Positions 17,427-25,725 are shown, counted from the stretch's first letter. The stretch: 63,010 nt of DNA from Paenibacillus profundus (GCF_021369635.1 NZ_JAJNBZ010000033.1:1-63010); one strand, 5' to 3'. Translations and numbers: made by a program. The notes: a model not told the origin generated them from the sequence alone.

Positions 17427-18881
17427 TCAACCTCTCTGCAGTGTGAACTCCGGATGGTCACCGATATTCTGTTCCAATAAATGAAACGGCTGTTGCTTCA
17501 AATAGTGGTCAAAGAAATCAAGCGAGTATTCGTTAATAAGCCGATGTACGCTTCGTACATCCACCCCTTCCATCCTTTCGAACACAGGTGAAATCAGATA
17601 CATGTCGGAGAAGCCCATATGTTTCATATGTTTAATTTTCATCCAATAATTACCACCCACTGTTACAGACTCTTGCCGTGCAAAAGTGTCACTAAAAAAC
17701 TTGGTTAACTCCTCTCTTGTCGTACCCTGGGAAGCGATATTCTCATCGCTCATATTCTCTGTACCCGTTAGCGTGTCATCTGCGCTCATCAGCAGAAATG
17801 GCTTCTTCAGTCCGTCTGCCGGAATCCGGAGTTTGCCATATAGTCCACCGTCCATATTGATCGCTGCTTTAATTCTGGAATCTGTCATCAGCATTTGAGC
17901 GGTTGTTGCTCCACCGAAGGAATGACCGAACATGCCAATGTGCTCCAGATCCATTCGACCTGTAAAACGATGGTCTGGATCGTTCTTGGCAAGCTTCTCG
18001 ACTTGATCGAGCACAAACGTAGCGTCTTCCACCCATTTTTCGTTTAATTTATCTAAATAGTCGATCGTATTACTTTCTTGGGGAACAAAATGTACAACAC
18101 GGCCATCAGGGAAAACCGATGTAGTGCTATGGTAAGTATGATCAATTCCTACAACAATATAACCATGACTTGCTAATTGTTCGACCTCAAATGTGTTTTG
18201 ATTTTTAACCCCGTTTAATCCATGCGAAAATAGGAGCACCGGATAGGTGGATTCCTTATCGGATAGCTCTGCTTCTTCAATAGCATGAGTTTTGACGAAG
18301 CCGATGCTTGTAAATAACAGTTTAGGCATATTCAAGGCTTTGCTGTATCCATTTGCAAAAATATCAGGGTGAGAAACATAGGGTGCTGTCTTTCCCTTTG
18401 TGGTTGAACTAGCCGGATACCAAATCTGTACCATCAATTCACGCTTATCGCCGGGTTCGGAAGTATTTGTCTCCTCTCGTCGATCATCTTTCCAATCATA
18501 GGACACGGTTCCTATTTTGTATGGGCCTGTCGGCTGCTCAAATGTGAATACCGGAAGCAGGAGAGGCAGAGCCACGGCTATGAAAGAATAAAGCACTGCC
18601 AATATCGTAATAAGAATGACCCGTATTCGGGATGCCTTCTTTTTCACTTCCTTCGATTTGAACATGTACCTGTAAGCAAAGATAACGATTGGGATTAACG
18701 TCATCACATAGACCGGAATCATCTGCCAACGCATGCCTTCGATGAGCCCGTGAATCAGCACTACTATGGCGGAAATGCCGAACCCAACGAGCAGCCCTCG
18801 CTGCGACTTGTTCCGAGCAAATATGAACCAACCGAGCAATAGGATATTAAAAATGGTAGACAACATTTCAAAAGACCTCAT
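17427..18881 (-). CDS. Membrane-anchored PAF-acetylhydrolase-like hydrolase, copy 1
   Basis: 484 aa. Three or four N-terminal membrane helices (MLSTIFNILLLGWFIFA, GLLVGFGISAIVVLIHGL, WQMIPVYVMTLIPIVIFAYR, VILITILAVLYSFIAVALPLL) precede an extracytoplasmic lipase domain. The nucleophile elbow is GHSFGG in HIGMFGHSFGGATTAQML, preceded by an HG oxyanion segment in FSHGLNGVKN, as in PAF-acetylhydrolase. Asp and His of the triad are probably in LLMSADDTL and the HMKHMGFSD stretch. A promoter with a 19-bp spacer and the MerR inverted repeat lies at 18928-18958, so the MerR protein probably activates it. Closely similar to the split copy at 19308-20779. Substrate unknown; an acyl ester or a membrane-active toxin is possible. 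Confidence 0.86.
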   Translation of the reverse strand: MRSFEMLSTIFNILLLGWFIFARNKSQRGLLVGFGISAIVVLIHGLIEGMRWQMIPVYVMTLIPIVIFAYRYMFKSKEVKKKASRIRVILITILAVLYSFIAVALPLLLPVFTFEQPTGPYKIGTVSYDWKDDRREETNTSEPGDKRELMVQIWYPASSTTKGKTAPYVSHPDIFANGYSKALNMPKLLFTSIGFVKTHAIEEAELSDKESTYPVLLFSHGLNGVKNQNTFEVEQLASHGYIVVGIDHTYHSTTSVFPDGRVVHFVPQESNTIDYLDKLNEKWVEDATFVLDQVEKLAKNDPDHRFTGRMDLEHIGMFGHSFGGATTAQMLMTDSRIKAAINMDGGLYGKLRIPADGLKKPFLLMSADDTLTGTENMSDENIASQGTTREELTKFFSDTFARQESVTVGGNYWMKIKHMKHMGFSDMYLISPVFERMEGVDVRSVHRLINEYSLDFFDHYLKQQPFHLLEQNIGDHPEFTLQRG

Positions 18882-18927
18882 AAGAATAAATCCTCCTCGT
18901 TTACTGTTCTAGCTGCCCGCTAGCCAA

Positions 18928-18958
18928 AGTATACAACCTCCTGCGGCTGGACAATCAA
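18928..18958 (-). promoter_or_regulatory. MerR-type promoter of hydrolase copy 1
   Basis: On the minus strand: TTGATT, a 19-bp spacer containing GTCCAGCCGCAGGAG, then TATACT. The design and sequence match the MerR gene's own promoter at 16305-16335. It is 47 bp upstream of the hydrolase start. Confidence 0.8.
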
Positions 18959-19003
18959 CACTTATTTTTCATGCCATTGTTAGAATCGAGCATGATGAAA
19001 TAA

Positions 19004-19030
19004 AATAACCCATTCTCAGAATGGGTTATT
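19004..19030. repeat. Perfect palindrome between the duplicated modules
   Basis: AATAACCCATTCT and AGAATGGGTTATT (13 bp each, one central base). No T run follows, so it is more like an operator or a leftover recombination joint than a terminator. Confidence 0.5.
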
Positions 19031-19043
19031 GATACAGAGGAAT

Positions 19044-19214
19044 CTCTATACGACGGAAGATATTTGGCGCTGAGAGCTCATTACTACTCTTCGTTATCTG
19101 GATTTTGGATTTGATGGCATACGCAAAATGATGTCTGGAGAAATACAGGTTGCCAAGGCGCTTGACTGGCTGCAAAGAATGCAGTGGAAACTTGAACATT
19201 TGGATGAAGGGTAA
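19044..19214 (+). pseudogene. Remnant of a second MerR regulator gene
   Basis: Reads LYTTEDIWR, a TGA stop, ELITTLRYLDFGFDGIRKM, then SGEIQVAKALDW, then jumps to MQWKLEHLDEG and stop. These match residues of the intact MerR protein (LYTTEDIWRLELITTLRYLDFG... and its last residues IQWKLEHM). The HTH start and about 200 middle residues are missing. It occupies the same place relative to hydrolase copy 2 as the intact gene does to copy 1, which shows a tandem duplication followed by decay. Confidence 0.85.
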
Positions 19215-19246
19215 ACATTCGCTAATGGCTCAATCTACAGCAAGAC

Positions 19247-19278
19247 GAACCGTTGAGGGTTAGTCGCCTCAACGGTTC
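19247..19278. terminator. Hairpin between MerR remnant and hydrolase copy 2
   Basis: GAACCGTTGAGG pairs with CCTCAACGGTTC (12-bp perfect stem, 8-nt loop). It corresponds in position to the weaker hairpin at 17378-17394 in the first module. Confidence 0.55.
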
Positions 19279-19307
19279 GATTACAATGTCAGAAATTCAC
19301 TTCGCTC

Positions 19308-20330
19308 TCAGCCCTTTTTTAGCGTGAAATCTGGATGGTCTCCAATATTTTGGTCTAATCGTTTAATTGGTTCTTGTTTTAAATAATGGTCAAAGAAATC
19401 GAGCGAATAATCGTTAATCAATCGATGTGCACTACGTACATCCAACCCTTCCATCCATTCGAACAAGGGGGTGATCAGATACATATCGGAAAAGCTCATA
19501 TGTTTATTGTGTTTAAGCGTCATCCAGTAATTTCCTCCTGCTGTTACTGGCTCATATCGTGCAAACATTTCATCGTAATACTTTGCAACCTCTTCTCTAT
19601 TCGTACCCAGGGCAGCAATGTCCGCGTCGCTCGTGTTCGCTACACCTTTCACCGTATCATCGGCACTCATCATCAGAAATGGCTTCTTCAGTCCGTCTGC
19701 CGGGATTCGCAGTTTGCCATATAGTACGCCGTCCATATTGATTCCCGCTTTAATTCTGGAATCTTCCAGTAGCATTTGAACCGTTGTAGCTCCACCGAAG
19801 GAATGACCGAACATGCCAAGGTGCTCAAGATCCATTCGGCCTGTAAAAAGACCGTCTGGGTCGTTACTGGACAGCTTTTCGATTTGATCGACTACAAATT
19901 TAGCATCTTCTACCCATACTTCATTCCTCTTGTCCATAAATGAGTACTTCATCTGTTCAAATCCCTGTACGCCTCCCGAGTCAAAATTTGCAACACGCCC
20001 ATCAGGGAAGACGGATGCAACGCTGCTGTAAGTGTGATCGATCCCTACGACAATATAACCGTGACTTGCTAATTGTTCGACTTGAAAGGTGTTTTGATTT
20101 TTGTATCCAGTGAATCCATGTGAAAACACGAGCACCGGATACTTGGAATCCGTATCAGCTAGCTTGGCATTCTCAATCGCATGAGTCTTGACGAGATCAA
20201 GGCCTGTATATATTTTCTTAGGCAACTTCATTACTTTATTGAATCCTTCTGCGTAAGGAGCCGCATCAGCAATATATGGCGCCGTCTTTCCCTTTGCAGT
20301 TGAACTAGCCGGATACCAAATCTGTACCAT
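19308..20330 (-). CDS. Hydrolase copy 2, catalytic half (split by a frameshift)
   Basis: 340 aa, colinear with the catalytic part of the hydrolase at 17427-18881, starting at MVQIWYPASSTAKGK. The nucleophile elbow GHSFGG is kept (HLGMFGHSFGGATTVQML) and the C-terminus is complete. In copy 1 this region continues from KRELMVQIWYP; here one base is missing upstream (GATAACGTGAAC in place of a GATAAGCGTGAAC-like sequence), so the membrane half ends early. The stop and this ATG overlap as TGATG, so reinitiation could still make a soluble, unanchored hydrolase. Otherwise it is a pseudogene. Confidence 0.75.
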   Translation of the reverse strand: MVQIWYPASSTAKGKTAPYIADAAPYAEGFNKVMKLPKKIYTGLDLVKTHAIENAKLADTDSKYPVLVFSHGFTGYKNQNTFQVEQLASHGYIVVGIDHTYSSVASVFPDGRVANFDSGGVQGFEQMKYSFMDKRNEVWVEDAKFVVDQIEKLSSNDPDGLFTGRMDLEHLGMFGHSFGGATTVQMLLEDSRIKAGINMDGVLYGKLRIPADGLKKPFLMMSADDTVKGVANTSDADIAALGTNREEVAKYYDEMFARYEPVTAGGNYWMTLKHNKHMSFSDMYLITPLFEWMEGLDVRSAHRLINDYSLDFFDHYLKQEPIKRLDQNIGDHPDFTLKKG

Positions 20331-20779
20331 CAGTTCACGTTATCGTCGGGTGCCTTAGTAAAGTGTTCCTCTCGCGTGTTATCTACCCAATGGTATGATA
20401 CGGTTCCTATTTTGTATGGACCTGTCGGCTTCTCGAATGAGAAGATGGGAAACAGGAGCGGCAGGGCCACTGCTACAGTAGAATAGAGCACTGCGAGTGT
20501 CGTAACCAGAATAATCCATATCCGGCGCGGTGCATTCTGTTTCTGTCCTTTCGGTTTGAAAATGTGCCTTAGCGCAACGCTGAACACTGGAAATAACGTC
20601 ATCAGATAGATCGGAGTCATACGCCAACGCAGGCCTTCGACGAGCCCATGTGTAACCATAAATAAGATGGAGATGCCAAAACCAACGAGCAGCCCTCGCT
20701 GCGACTTGTTCCGAGCAAATATCAACCAACCGAGCAATAGGACATTGACGGTGATTAATAACATTTCAAAAGTCCTCAT
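20330..20779 (-). CDS. Hydrolase copy 2, membrane half (split by a frameshift)
   Basis: 149 aa, matching the N-terminal membrane part of copy 1 (MRTFEMLLITVNVLLLGWLIFA, GLLVGFGISILFMVTHGLV, RMTPIYLMTLFPVFSVALRH, IILVTTLAVLYSTVAVALPLL) and the start of the extracytoplasmic region. It ends in DDNVN at the frameshift, just before the catalytic half. Its promoter at 20847-20877 has the 19-bp spacer and a perfect MerR inverted repeat, so expression control seems kept although the reading frame is broken. Confidence 0.75.
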   Translation of the reverse strand: MRTFEMLLITVNVLLLGWLIFARNKSQRGLLVGFGISILFMVTHGLVEGLRWRMTPIYLMTLFPVFSVALRHIFKPKGQKQNAPRRIWIILVTTLAVLYSTVAVALPLLFPIFSFEKPTGPYKIGTVSYHWVDNTREEHFTKAPDDNVN

Positions 20780-20846
20780 CTGAAAAAACCTCCCTGTTCA
20801 CTATCTTGATGCCTTCTAGTTCCCCTGCCTCTTGGAACTAAAAATA

Positions 20847-20877
20847 AGTATAAAACCTCCTGTTACAGGAGGTTCAA
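20847..20877 (-). promoter_or_regulatory. MerR-type promoter of hydrolase copy 2
   Basis: On the minus strand: TTGAAC, a 19-bp spacer with the perfect inverted repeat CTCCTGTAACAGGAG, then TATACT. Same design as 16305-16335 and 18928-18958. Confidence 0.8.
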
Positions 20878-20885
20878 TACTCTGG

Positions 20886-21226
20886 TGGAGCAGAATCTGG
20901 CGATAGTTTCAGGCTTTATGATGTAATGAGGCTTCGGATCAAACCAATGAAAAGCTTGGCCGCTATAATCGTATCAACAGATTCTGTTTTTAGATAAGTA
21001 AACGTACTTCATTTCCTCGATACGCGGCCAAGTACTTCTATCCATTCTCCCTCTCGTTCAGAACGGGCATCCCTCCGCAGGGTGAGGTTAACTTTGTTGC
21101 ACATGTCTCTAGTACCATTGCTTCTCAGACGATGCTGCAACAACACCATTAGATCATACCGCCTAGCACCTGAGACATGCGGGAATCGTTGTTACTGAAA
21201 TTCAATAGTTCAACTTATGTAGGTGT
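20886..21226. other. Intergenic region, no supported gene
   Basis: About 340 bases between the copy 2 promoter and the GNAT group. It contains no convincing frame, terminator or RNA. CATTCTCCCTCTCGTTC near 21046 resembles short stretches near 1120 and 54410 but too weakly to call a repeat family. Confidence 0.35.
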
Positions 21227-21349
21227 TTATTTCATTTTCTCCTTAATTAACTCTGCCGCAATGCTGTCGCTAGGTTTAGCTTGACTACCGCTAACTTCTG
21301 GCAACTGATGAATGGCATAAATGTCTTTATTCTCACATAATCGAATCAT
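21227..21349 (-). CDS. Small frame behind the GNAT gene (40 aa)
   Basis: ATG at 21349 follows the GNAT stop by 1 bp. It encodes MIRLCENKDIYAIHQLPEVS and then a charged helix ending ELIKEKMK. The first 15 residues look like the beginning of another GNAT domain (MIRxxxxxDxxAI), so this may be the truncated head of a second acetyltransferase. No homology search was possible; it could also be chance. Confidence 0.35.
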   Translation of the reverse strand: MIRLCENKDIYAIHQLPEVSGSQAKPSDSIAAELIKEKMK

Positions 21350-21350
21350 A

Positions 21351-21770
21351 TTAACTTATTGGTTTGAAATACACCCATTCCGGATCGCCTTCATCAAGGT
21401 TCTCGATCACGCCGCTCCTGACAAACCCAAGTGATTCACAGACCTTCTGCATCGTTACATTGGATTCATTCGTTGATGTGAATAATTTGGATGTTGGGCA
21501 GTTTTTTTCGACATACTGAATAAGCCCGCTTGCAGCACCCTTCCTTCTGAATTGAGGAAGTACGATTACTAACCAAATGAAGCAATTATCATAGAACGAA
21601 GTATCAAACACGGCAAAGCCAACTGGTTTACCATCCATTCTCGCGATAATGCACGTTTCTTTTTCTATGGATTCCGATAGATACTCTTTCCTGCTGTCAT
21701 TCCCGATAACGCTACTATCGATTTGGCAGATGCCTTCTAGATCAAGACTTGTCGCCTTTTCAATAATCAT
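21351..21770 (-). CDS. GNAT-family N-acetyltransferase
   Basis: 139 aa, the normal length for a single GNAT domain. The acetyl-CoA binding motif A is visible as WLVIVLPQFRRKGAASGLIQ (Q/RxxGxG/A type), followed by TNESNVTMQKVCESLGFVR, the classic motif B. The start at 21770 (MIIEKATSLDLEGI) has an AAGGA site about 9 nt upstream; the frame runs further upstream but that part is not protein-like. Acceptor substrate unknown. It is followed by the small frame at 21227. Confidence 0.85.
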   Translation of the reverse strand: MIIEKATSLDLEGICQIDSSVIGNDSRKEYLSESIEKETCIIARMDGKPVGFAVFDTSFYDNCFIWLVIVLPQFRRKGAASGLIQYVEKNCPTSKLFTSTNESNVTMQKVCESLGFVRSGVIENLDEGDPEWVYFKPIS

Positions 21771-21922
21771 AAAATATATTCCTTTCTTGTGAGCGTGAAT
21801 TCTTCGCAGGCTGCAATTTGCAAAACGAAGAAAACTTTCCCCTCGTGTAGTGGTTTTATATGATATATATTCTTCAATGGCATCAATTTTCCTGCGATGC
21901 ATCGCAGAAACAGGAAACAAAC

Positions 21923-21966
21923 AGCAGAGCATTCCCGGCCATTGACTGGTGGAAATGCTCTGCTGC
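21923..21966. terminator. Terminator hairpin shared with a second locus
   Basis: AGCAGAGCATTCC pairs with GGAAATGCTCTGCT. On the minus strand it lies downstream of the SnoaL-like gene. Nearly the same hairpin, including the loop CGGCCATTGACTG, recurs at 30079-30116 beside a decayed copy of the SnoaL/nitroreductase genes. Confidence 0.7.
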
Positions 21967-22017
21967 TTCTACATCGTTGCTTCAGTTATATAGTAAAACA
22001 AGAGAGTATATATCTTT

Positions 22018-22422
22018 TTAGACTGTCATTGCCTTCTGAACAACATGACTATCTACATATTGTTTGAACTTCACGATTTTTCCGTTTTCGAGTTCCCAGA
22101 CGTGTACAAAATCTGCTTGAAATGCTTTTCCCGTCTTTTTATACGTTCCCGAATAGGCACCTTCCGCAATAATAATATCCTTACCTTCTACTTCATGATA
22201 CGTATGCACACTTGCTTTATAATCATTCCATTCGGATGCCAGGCGGCTAAATACATTTTCCATGACAGCTTCTGGACCGATGTATGTTCCGCCATATGGA
22301 AAACCTGCCGCTTCGGTCCATTCTACATGCTCTGAAAGAGCTTCAAGCAAACGCTGAGCGTTTGAAGAGGACGGACCTTCATATGTGCTGCGAACAATTT
22401 CTAAATTGGTAAGTTGACTCAT
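22018..22422 (-). CDS. SnoaL-like (NTF2 fold) protein
   Basis: 134 aa, single NTF2-like domain. Typical elements are the first helix (NLEIVRSTYEG...RLLEALSEHVEWTEAAGFPYGGTYIGPEAV), then strands ending HVWELENGKIVKFKQYVDS, as in SnoaL-like polyketide cyclase or ketosteroid-isomerase-related proteins. Most members have unknown small-molecule substrates. It lies 41 bp behind the nitroreductase gene on the same strand, probably one operon. A decayed copy of both genes is at 30.1-30.3 kb. Confidence 0.85.
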   Translation of the reverse strand: MSQLTNLEIVRSTYEGPSSSNAQRLLEALSEHVEWTEAAGFPYGGTYIGPEAVMENVFSRLASEWNDYKASVHTYHEVEGKDIIIAEGAYSGTYKKTGKAFQADFVHVWELENGKIVKFKQYVDSHVVQKAMTV

Positions 22423-22463
22423 TATTTTCGTTGCTCCATTTTCTATATCGATATTCGTTCGTT

Positions 22464-23066
22464 TTAATAAAATTTAACAACATCCTCAAATGGCAAGAAT
22501 GTTCTTTCACCTGCTTGTTCATTTGGCTCGCCAAATGGCATTTGCGCTACTAAGCTCCATTGTGGAGAAATATTCCATGTGTTCTTCACTTCTTCGTCAA
22601 CAATTGGATTATAGTGCTGTAAAGATGCCCCAATGCCTTCTGCTGCTAGAGACATCCATACTGCATACTGCAGCATTGCACTTCCTTGATGAGACCAATA
22701 AGGAAATTGTTCTTTATAGAGTGGAGCTTTTTCTTGCATTTGTTGGACGGTCTCTTGGTTTTCAAAGAATAAAATCGTCCCTGCTCCATCCCGAAATCCT
22801 TGTAATCTTTCCACCGTTGCTTCAAAATTTTCTGCTGGAACGCGAGCACGAAGCGTTTCTTTTACGATATCCCAAAACTTTTCATGCTCGGCGTTCATTA
22901 ATACAACCATGCGTCCACTTTGCATATTAAAAGAAGATGGCGCATGTAAAGCCGTTTTTAGAACTTCATTGATTCTTTCTTTCGTAATCCATTCATTCTT
23001 TTTCACCTTGCGGATTGAACGGCGATTGATGATTGCATCTTTTAGGTTTGTTGTGGCTACTGACAT
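22464..23066 (-). CDS. Nitroreductase-family oxidoreductase
   Basis: 200 aa. FMN-binding NfsA/NfsB-type fold: INRRSIRKVKKNEWITKERI at the N-terminus (the RRSIR flavin-phosphate motif), LHAPSSFNMQSGRMVV, MLQYAVWMSLAAEGIGASLQ and the C-terminal MPFGEPNE. Such enzymes reduce nitro compounds or quinones with NAD(P)H. ATG at 23066 has GGAGG 8 nt upstream; the in-frame ATG at 23081 lacks one. It is the first gene of an operon with the SnoaL-like gene. The C-terminal 50 residues are duplicated, with changes, at 30171-30336. Confidence 0.9.
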   Translation of the reverse strand: MSVATTNLKDAIINRRSIRKVKKNEWITKERINEVLKTALHAPSSFNMQSGRMVVLMNAEHEKFWDIVKETLRARVPAENFEATVERLQGFRDGAGTILFFENQETVQQMQEKAPLYKEQFPYWSHQGSAMLQYAVWMSLAAEGIGASLQHYNPIVDEEVKNTWNISPQWSLVAQMPFGEPNEQAGERTFLPFEDVVKFY

Positions 23067-23567
23067 TTTTGGTTCCTCCAATATATGTTTTATTTATAAA
23101 TGATATATTTGCTAATTCCTTGTATACACTACCTCGCCTTTCCTCTTATCCCCCCTCCAGTTGTAACAACAGAGATTACAACGTAGGCAAAAAAATATGC
23201 ATGCTCTACTATAGAGATTTGCACCTGAATACTTACACACATACTGCGAAGCGTATGTCTGCTCGTATTGTACAATCAGGATTGGGCTGCTCATGGAATT
23301 AAAATATCACTGGATTGTATTTACACTTTCCTCCATTTTCAAATTCGTGCCCTGCTGTAACCATTATAGTTACAACTGAATTAGAAGTCAACCACTTCAT
23401 AATAAAAATTTTGGGTGATGCAGTATATACCGCCCCCGTCTACACTCCATCGGACAAACATGGAAATATATCTTTTTCAGTGATATCCACGAATGTACAT
23501 TTCATCCATTTCCTTATGACATATGTATATAAATAAAGATTTACGCCTGTGGAAAGGTTGTGAACGC
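23067..23567. other. Intergenic region, no supported gene
   Basis: About 500 bases, AT-rich, between the nitroreductase gene and the spore-coat block. It must hold the divergent promoters. GTTGTAACAACAGAGATTACAAC near 23160-23180 and TAACCATTATAGTTACAAC near 23356 are similar short dyads that might bind a repressor, but I cannot support this further. No coding frame looks real. Confidence 0.35.
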
Positions 23568-23725
23568 ATGCCTCAACAGAAGCAACCAGCTAAGGCCAAA
23601 ACCAAACAGGCGTCTTCTCACGCGTTGGGAAGAAAGCATGTGATCGACCGATATCATATCTTCGATACAGCAAGCTAGTGAAGGTCTATCGTGAAGTTAT
23701 TAACGCTAAGCTGAAAGAAAGCTGA
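23568..23725 (+). pseudogene. Small Lys/Gln-rich frame before the CotS gene, apparently frameshifted
   Basis: ATG 23568 (GGAAAGG about 10 nt upstream) encodes MPQQKQPAKAKTKQASSHAL and continues GRKHVIDRYHIFDTAS before a TAG at 23676. One base shifted, the frame reads KLVKVYREVINAKLKES and stops at 23723. The two parts join naturally into a protein of about 52 aa, so a single-base loss near 23670 is likely. Position, 35 bp before cotS, suggests a small spore protein. The family is not recognised. Confidence 0.45.
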
Positions 23726-23760
23726 TTACGGTTAGAAACGCAGGATAGGAGGGAATAATT

Positions 23761-25704
23761 TTGGAACAGTATCAAATCGGACCTTGGGATCACCTGATCG
23801 ATACCGTCTCACCCGGCACGGTGCTAGAGCAGTATGTTCCCCCAGAGCTTGAAGCATTGGGACGGCAAGTAATGGAACGGTATGACATGAAGGTGTCCAA
23901 TATGGTTCTCATCACATCCAAGCCGGACAAAGGAGGCGCGATCTGGAGAATAGACACAGACAAGGGACCGCGAAGCATCAAGGTTCTCCACCGTCATCCT
24001 CAGAGGAGCTTATTCAGTATAGGTGCTCAAGAATATCTGGTGCAGCAGGGAGCCAGAGTCCCCGCTCTTATTCCAACCATAGATAATCGCTTGTACGTGG
24101 AGGCCGGCGGGAAGAGCTGGATTGTAACCGACTGGATCGATACACTTGCGCCTGTATCCAAGATCGATCTTGAGGGTGCTTCTCAGCTTTGCCAAGGTCT
24201 AGGGGAGTTCCACCTGTGGACCAAAGGGTATCGCCCTCCTCAAGGTGCGGCCAAATCCTCGCGGCTTCATGGTTGGGTGAAATACTATCAGAAGATTATC
24301 GCCAAGATCGGCTGGTTCCGGGATATTGCAGAAGCTTACAAGGAAACAGCCGGCAGCCAGCCCTTGCTGCAGGTGGCAGACGAATTCGAACGTCAAGCAC
24401 GGGAAGCCTTAGACCGCTTAAACGCATCGGAGTATGCGAACATGGTCGCTATGGGAGAACCTCATTGGGGACTTGCCCACCAAGATTATGGCTGGTCTAA
24501 CGGTCAGATGGGACCCGGAGGGATATGGGTTATTGATTTGGACGGCGTATCCTACGATCTGCCGTTCCGCGATCTTCGCAAGATTATGACGAGTACGATG
24601 GATGACATGGGCGCTTGGGACATTACTTGGATTCGCGGCATGATCGAAGCTTATAATCGCGGCAACCCGATCGATCAGCAAATGTTCGAAATCCTATGGA
24701 TCGACATGGCATTTCCGAATGAATTCTATAAGCACGTCAAAGAAATGGTATTCGATCCTGTCAACTTCCTTAACCTTGAATTAGCGCCAATTCTACAGCG
24801 TATTCTTGCGACAGAAACCACAAAGTGGCAAGTTCTCCAAGAACTGTACGCAGACAAGGAGAAATACCCTGTCGGCACTTACGAGCAGCAATATGTTCCC
24901 GAGCAATGGAATCTTGCGGTTCCAGAACTGGATAGATGCTTTGTTCTCTCCGCCCCAGCTCCATTCTTCGATTATACAGTTCCTGTTCCTGCATTCACAT
25001 CTCAAAGTCAACAATCTGGCGCATCGGACCCATTGCCTGCTGAGTTGATTCCTTATAACGAGCCAGCAGCATTCTTCGATTATACAGTTCCTGTTCCTGC
25101 ATTCACATCTCAAAGTCAACAATCTGGCGCATCGAACCCATTGCCTGCTGAGTTGATTCCTTATAACGAGCCAGCAGCATTCTTCGATTATACAGTTCCT
25201 GTTCCTGCATTCACTTCTCAAAGTCAACAATCTGGCGCATCGGACCCATTGCCTGCTGAGTTGATCCCATATAACGAGCCAGCAGCAGCAGCTCAGTCTC
25301 TATCTTTGGAGCCCGCCCCTCCTGCCGCTCCAGCAGAACCAATAGTTTCCCAGGGGGTTGCAGCACTTCCTGTTCATGCAACCACATTAACCCCTCAGCA
25401 GCCTGTATCTCTCCGTCCTTCTAGATCAAGTTCAAATGCGAAGAGGAAACGACGCAGAACAGCTCGTCGTACTATCACCGCATCACGCCGCCGTTTAAAG
25501 TCATCGAAGAGGAGCGGCGTATCTAAGAGAAAGACAGCTGTGGGCGTTAACAACAAGCAGCGAACCGTCAAGAAAATAACCTCTGCCAAGAGCAGAACAA
25601 CCAAAGCTAATAGGCCAAGCAAGCGTATTCTATCCAAACGCCCTACCTCTCCCCAATTGGCTCCGAAGCAGAAGACAAGACGGGTCTCAAGGAAGACCGC
25701 TTAA
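23761..25704 (+). CDS. CotS-family spore coat protein with 36-aa repeats and a basic tail
   Basis: 647 aa, nearly twice the roughly 350 aa of ordinary CotS/CotI/YutH proteins. Residues 1-390 are the kinase-like CotS fold: LITSKPDKGGAIWRIDT, WIVTDWIDTLAP, GEFHLWTKGY, GLAHQDYGWSNGQM and GIWVIDLDGVSYDLPFRD, with the HxDxxxxN-type loop and a DLD in place of DFG. Residues 402-509 are three near-identical 36-aa units rich in Pro, Ser and Gln. After a Pro/Ala linker the last 95 residues are dominated by Lys, Arg, Ser and Thr. The start is TTG with GGAGGG upstream. The glycosyltransferase gene follows 21 bp on, as cotSA accompanies cotS in Bacillus. The tail may bind acidic coat polymer; this is inference. 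Confidence 0.85.
   Translation: MEQYQIGPWDHLIDTVSPGTVLEQYVPPELEALGRQVMERYDMKVSNMVLITSKPDKGGAIWRIDTDKGPRSIKVLHRHPQRSLFSIGAQEYLVQQGARVPALIPTIDNRLYVEAGGKSWIVTDWIDTLAPVSKIDLEGASQLCQGLGEFHLWTKGYRPPQGAAKSSRLHGWVKYYQKIIAKIGWFRDIAEAYKETAGSQPLLQVADEFERQAREALDRLNASEYANMVAMGEPHWGLAHQDYGWSNGQMGPGGIWVIDLDGVSYDLPFRDLRKIMTSTMDDMGAWDITWIRGMIEAYNRGNPIDQQMFEILWIDMAFPNEFYKHVKEMVFDPVNFLNLELAPILQRILATETTKWQVLQELYADKEKYPVGTYEQQYVPEQWNLAVPELDRCFVLSAPAPFFDYTVPVPAFTSQSQQSGASDPLPAELIPYNEPAAFFDYTVPVPAFTSQSQQSGASNPLPAELIPYNEPAAFFDYTVPVPAFTSQSQQSGASDPLPAELIPYNEPAAAAQSLSLEPAPPAAPAEPIVSQGVAALPVHATTLTPQQPVSLRPSRSSSNAKRKRRRTARRTITASRRRLKSSKRSGVSKRKTAVGVNNKQRTVKKITSAKSRTTKANRPSKRILSKRPTSPQLAPKQKTRRVSRKTA
24964..25287 (+). repeat. 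Three tandem 108-bp repeats inside the CotS-like gene
   Basis: Units begin at 24964, 25072 and 25180, each 108 bp and nearly identical at DNA level. Each encodes FFDYTVPVPAFTSQSQQSGA and 16 more residues ending IPYNEPAA; one Asp/Asn change separates unit 2. The frame is kept, so copy number could vary between strains by slippage or recombination. Confidence 0.95.
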
Positions 25705-25725
25705 CGAGAGGAGGAGACTGCAAGT

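Noticed and set aside
18996..19030. Palindrome as terminator of hydrolase copy 1 or 2
   Set aside because: It lies upstream of copy 1 and downstream of nothing on that strand, and no T run follows.
24964..25287. Regular repeats that might be taken for a CRISPR array
   Set aside because: The unit is 108 bp without separate spacers, stays in frame and encodes a 36-aa protein repeat.
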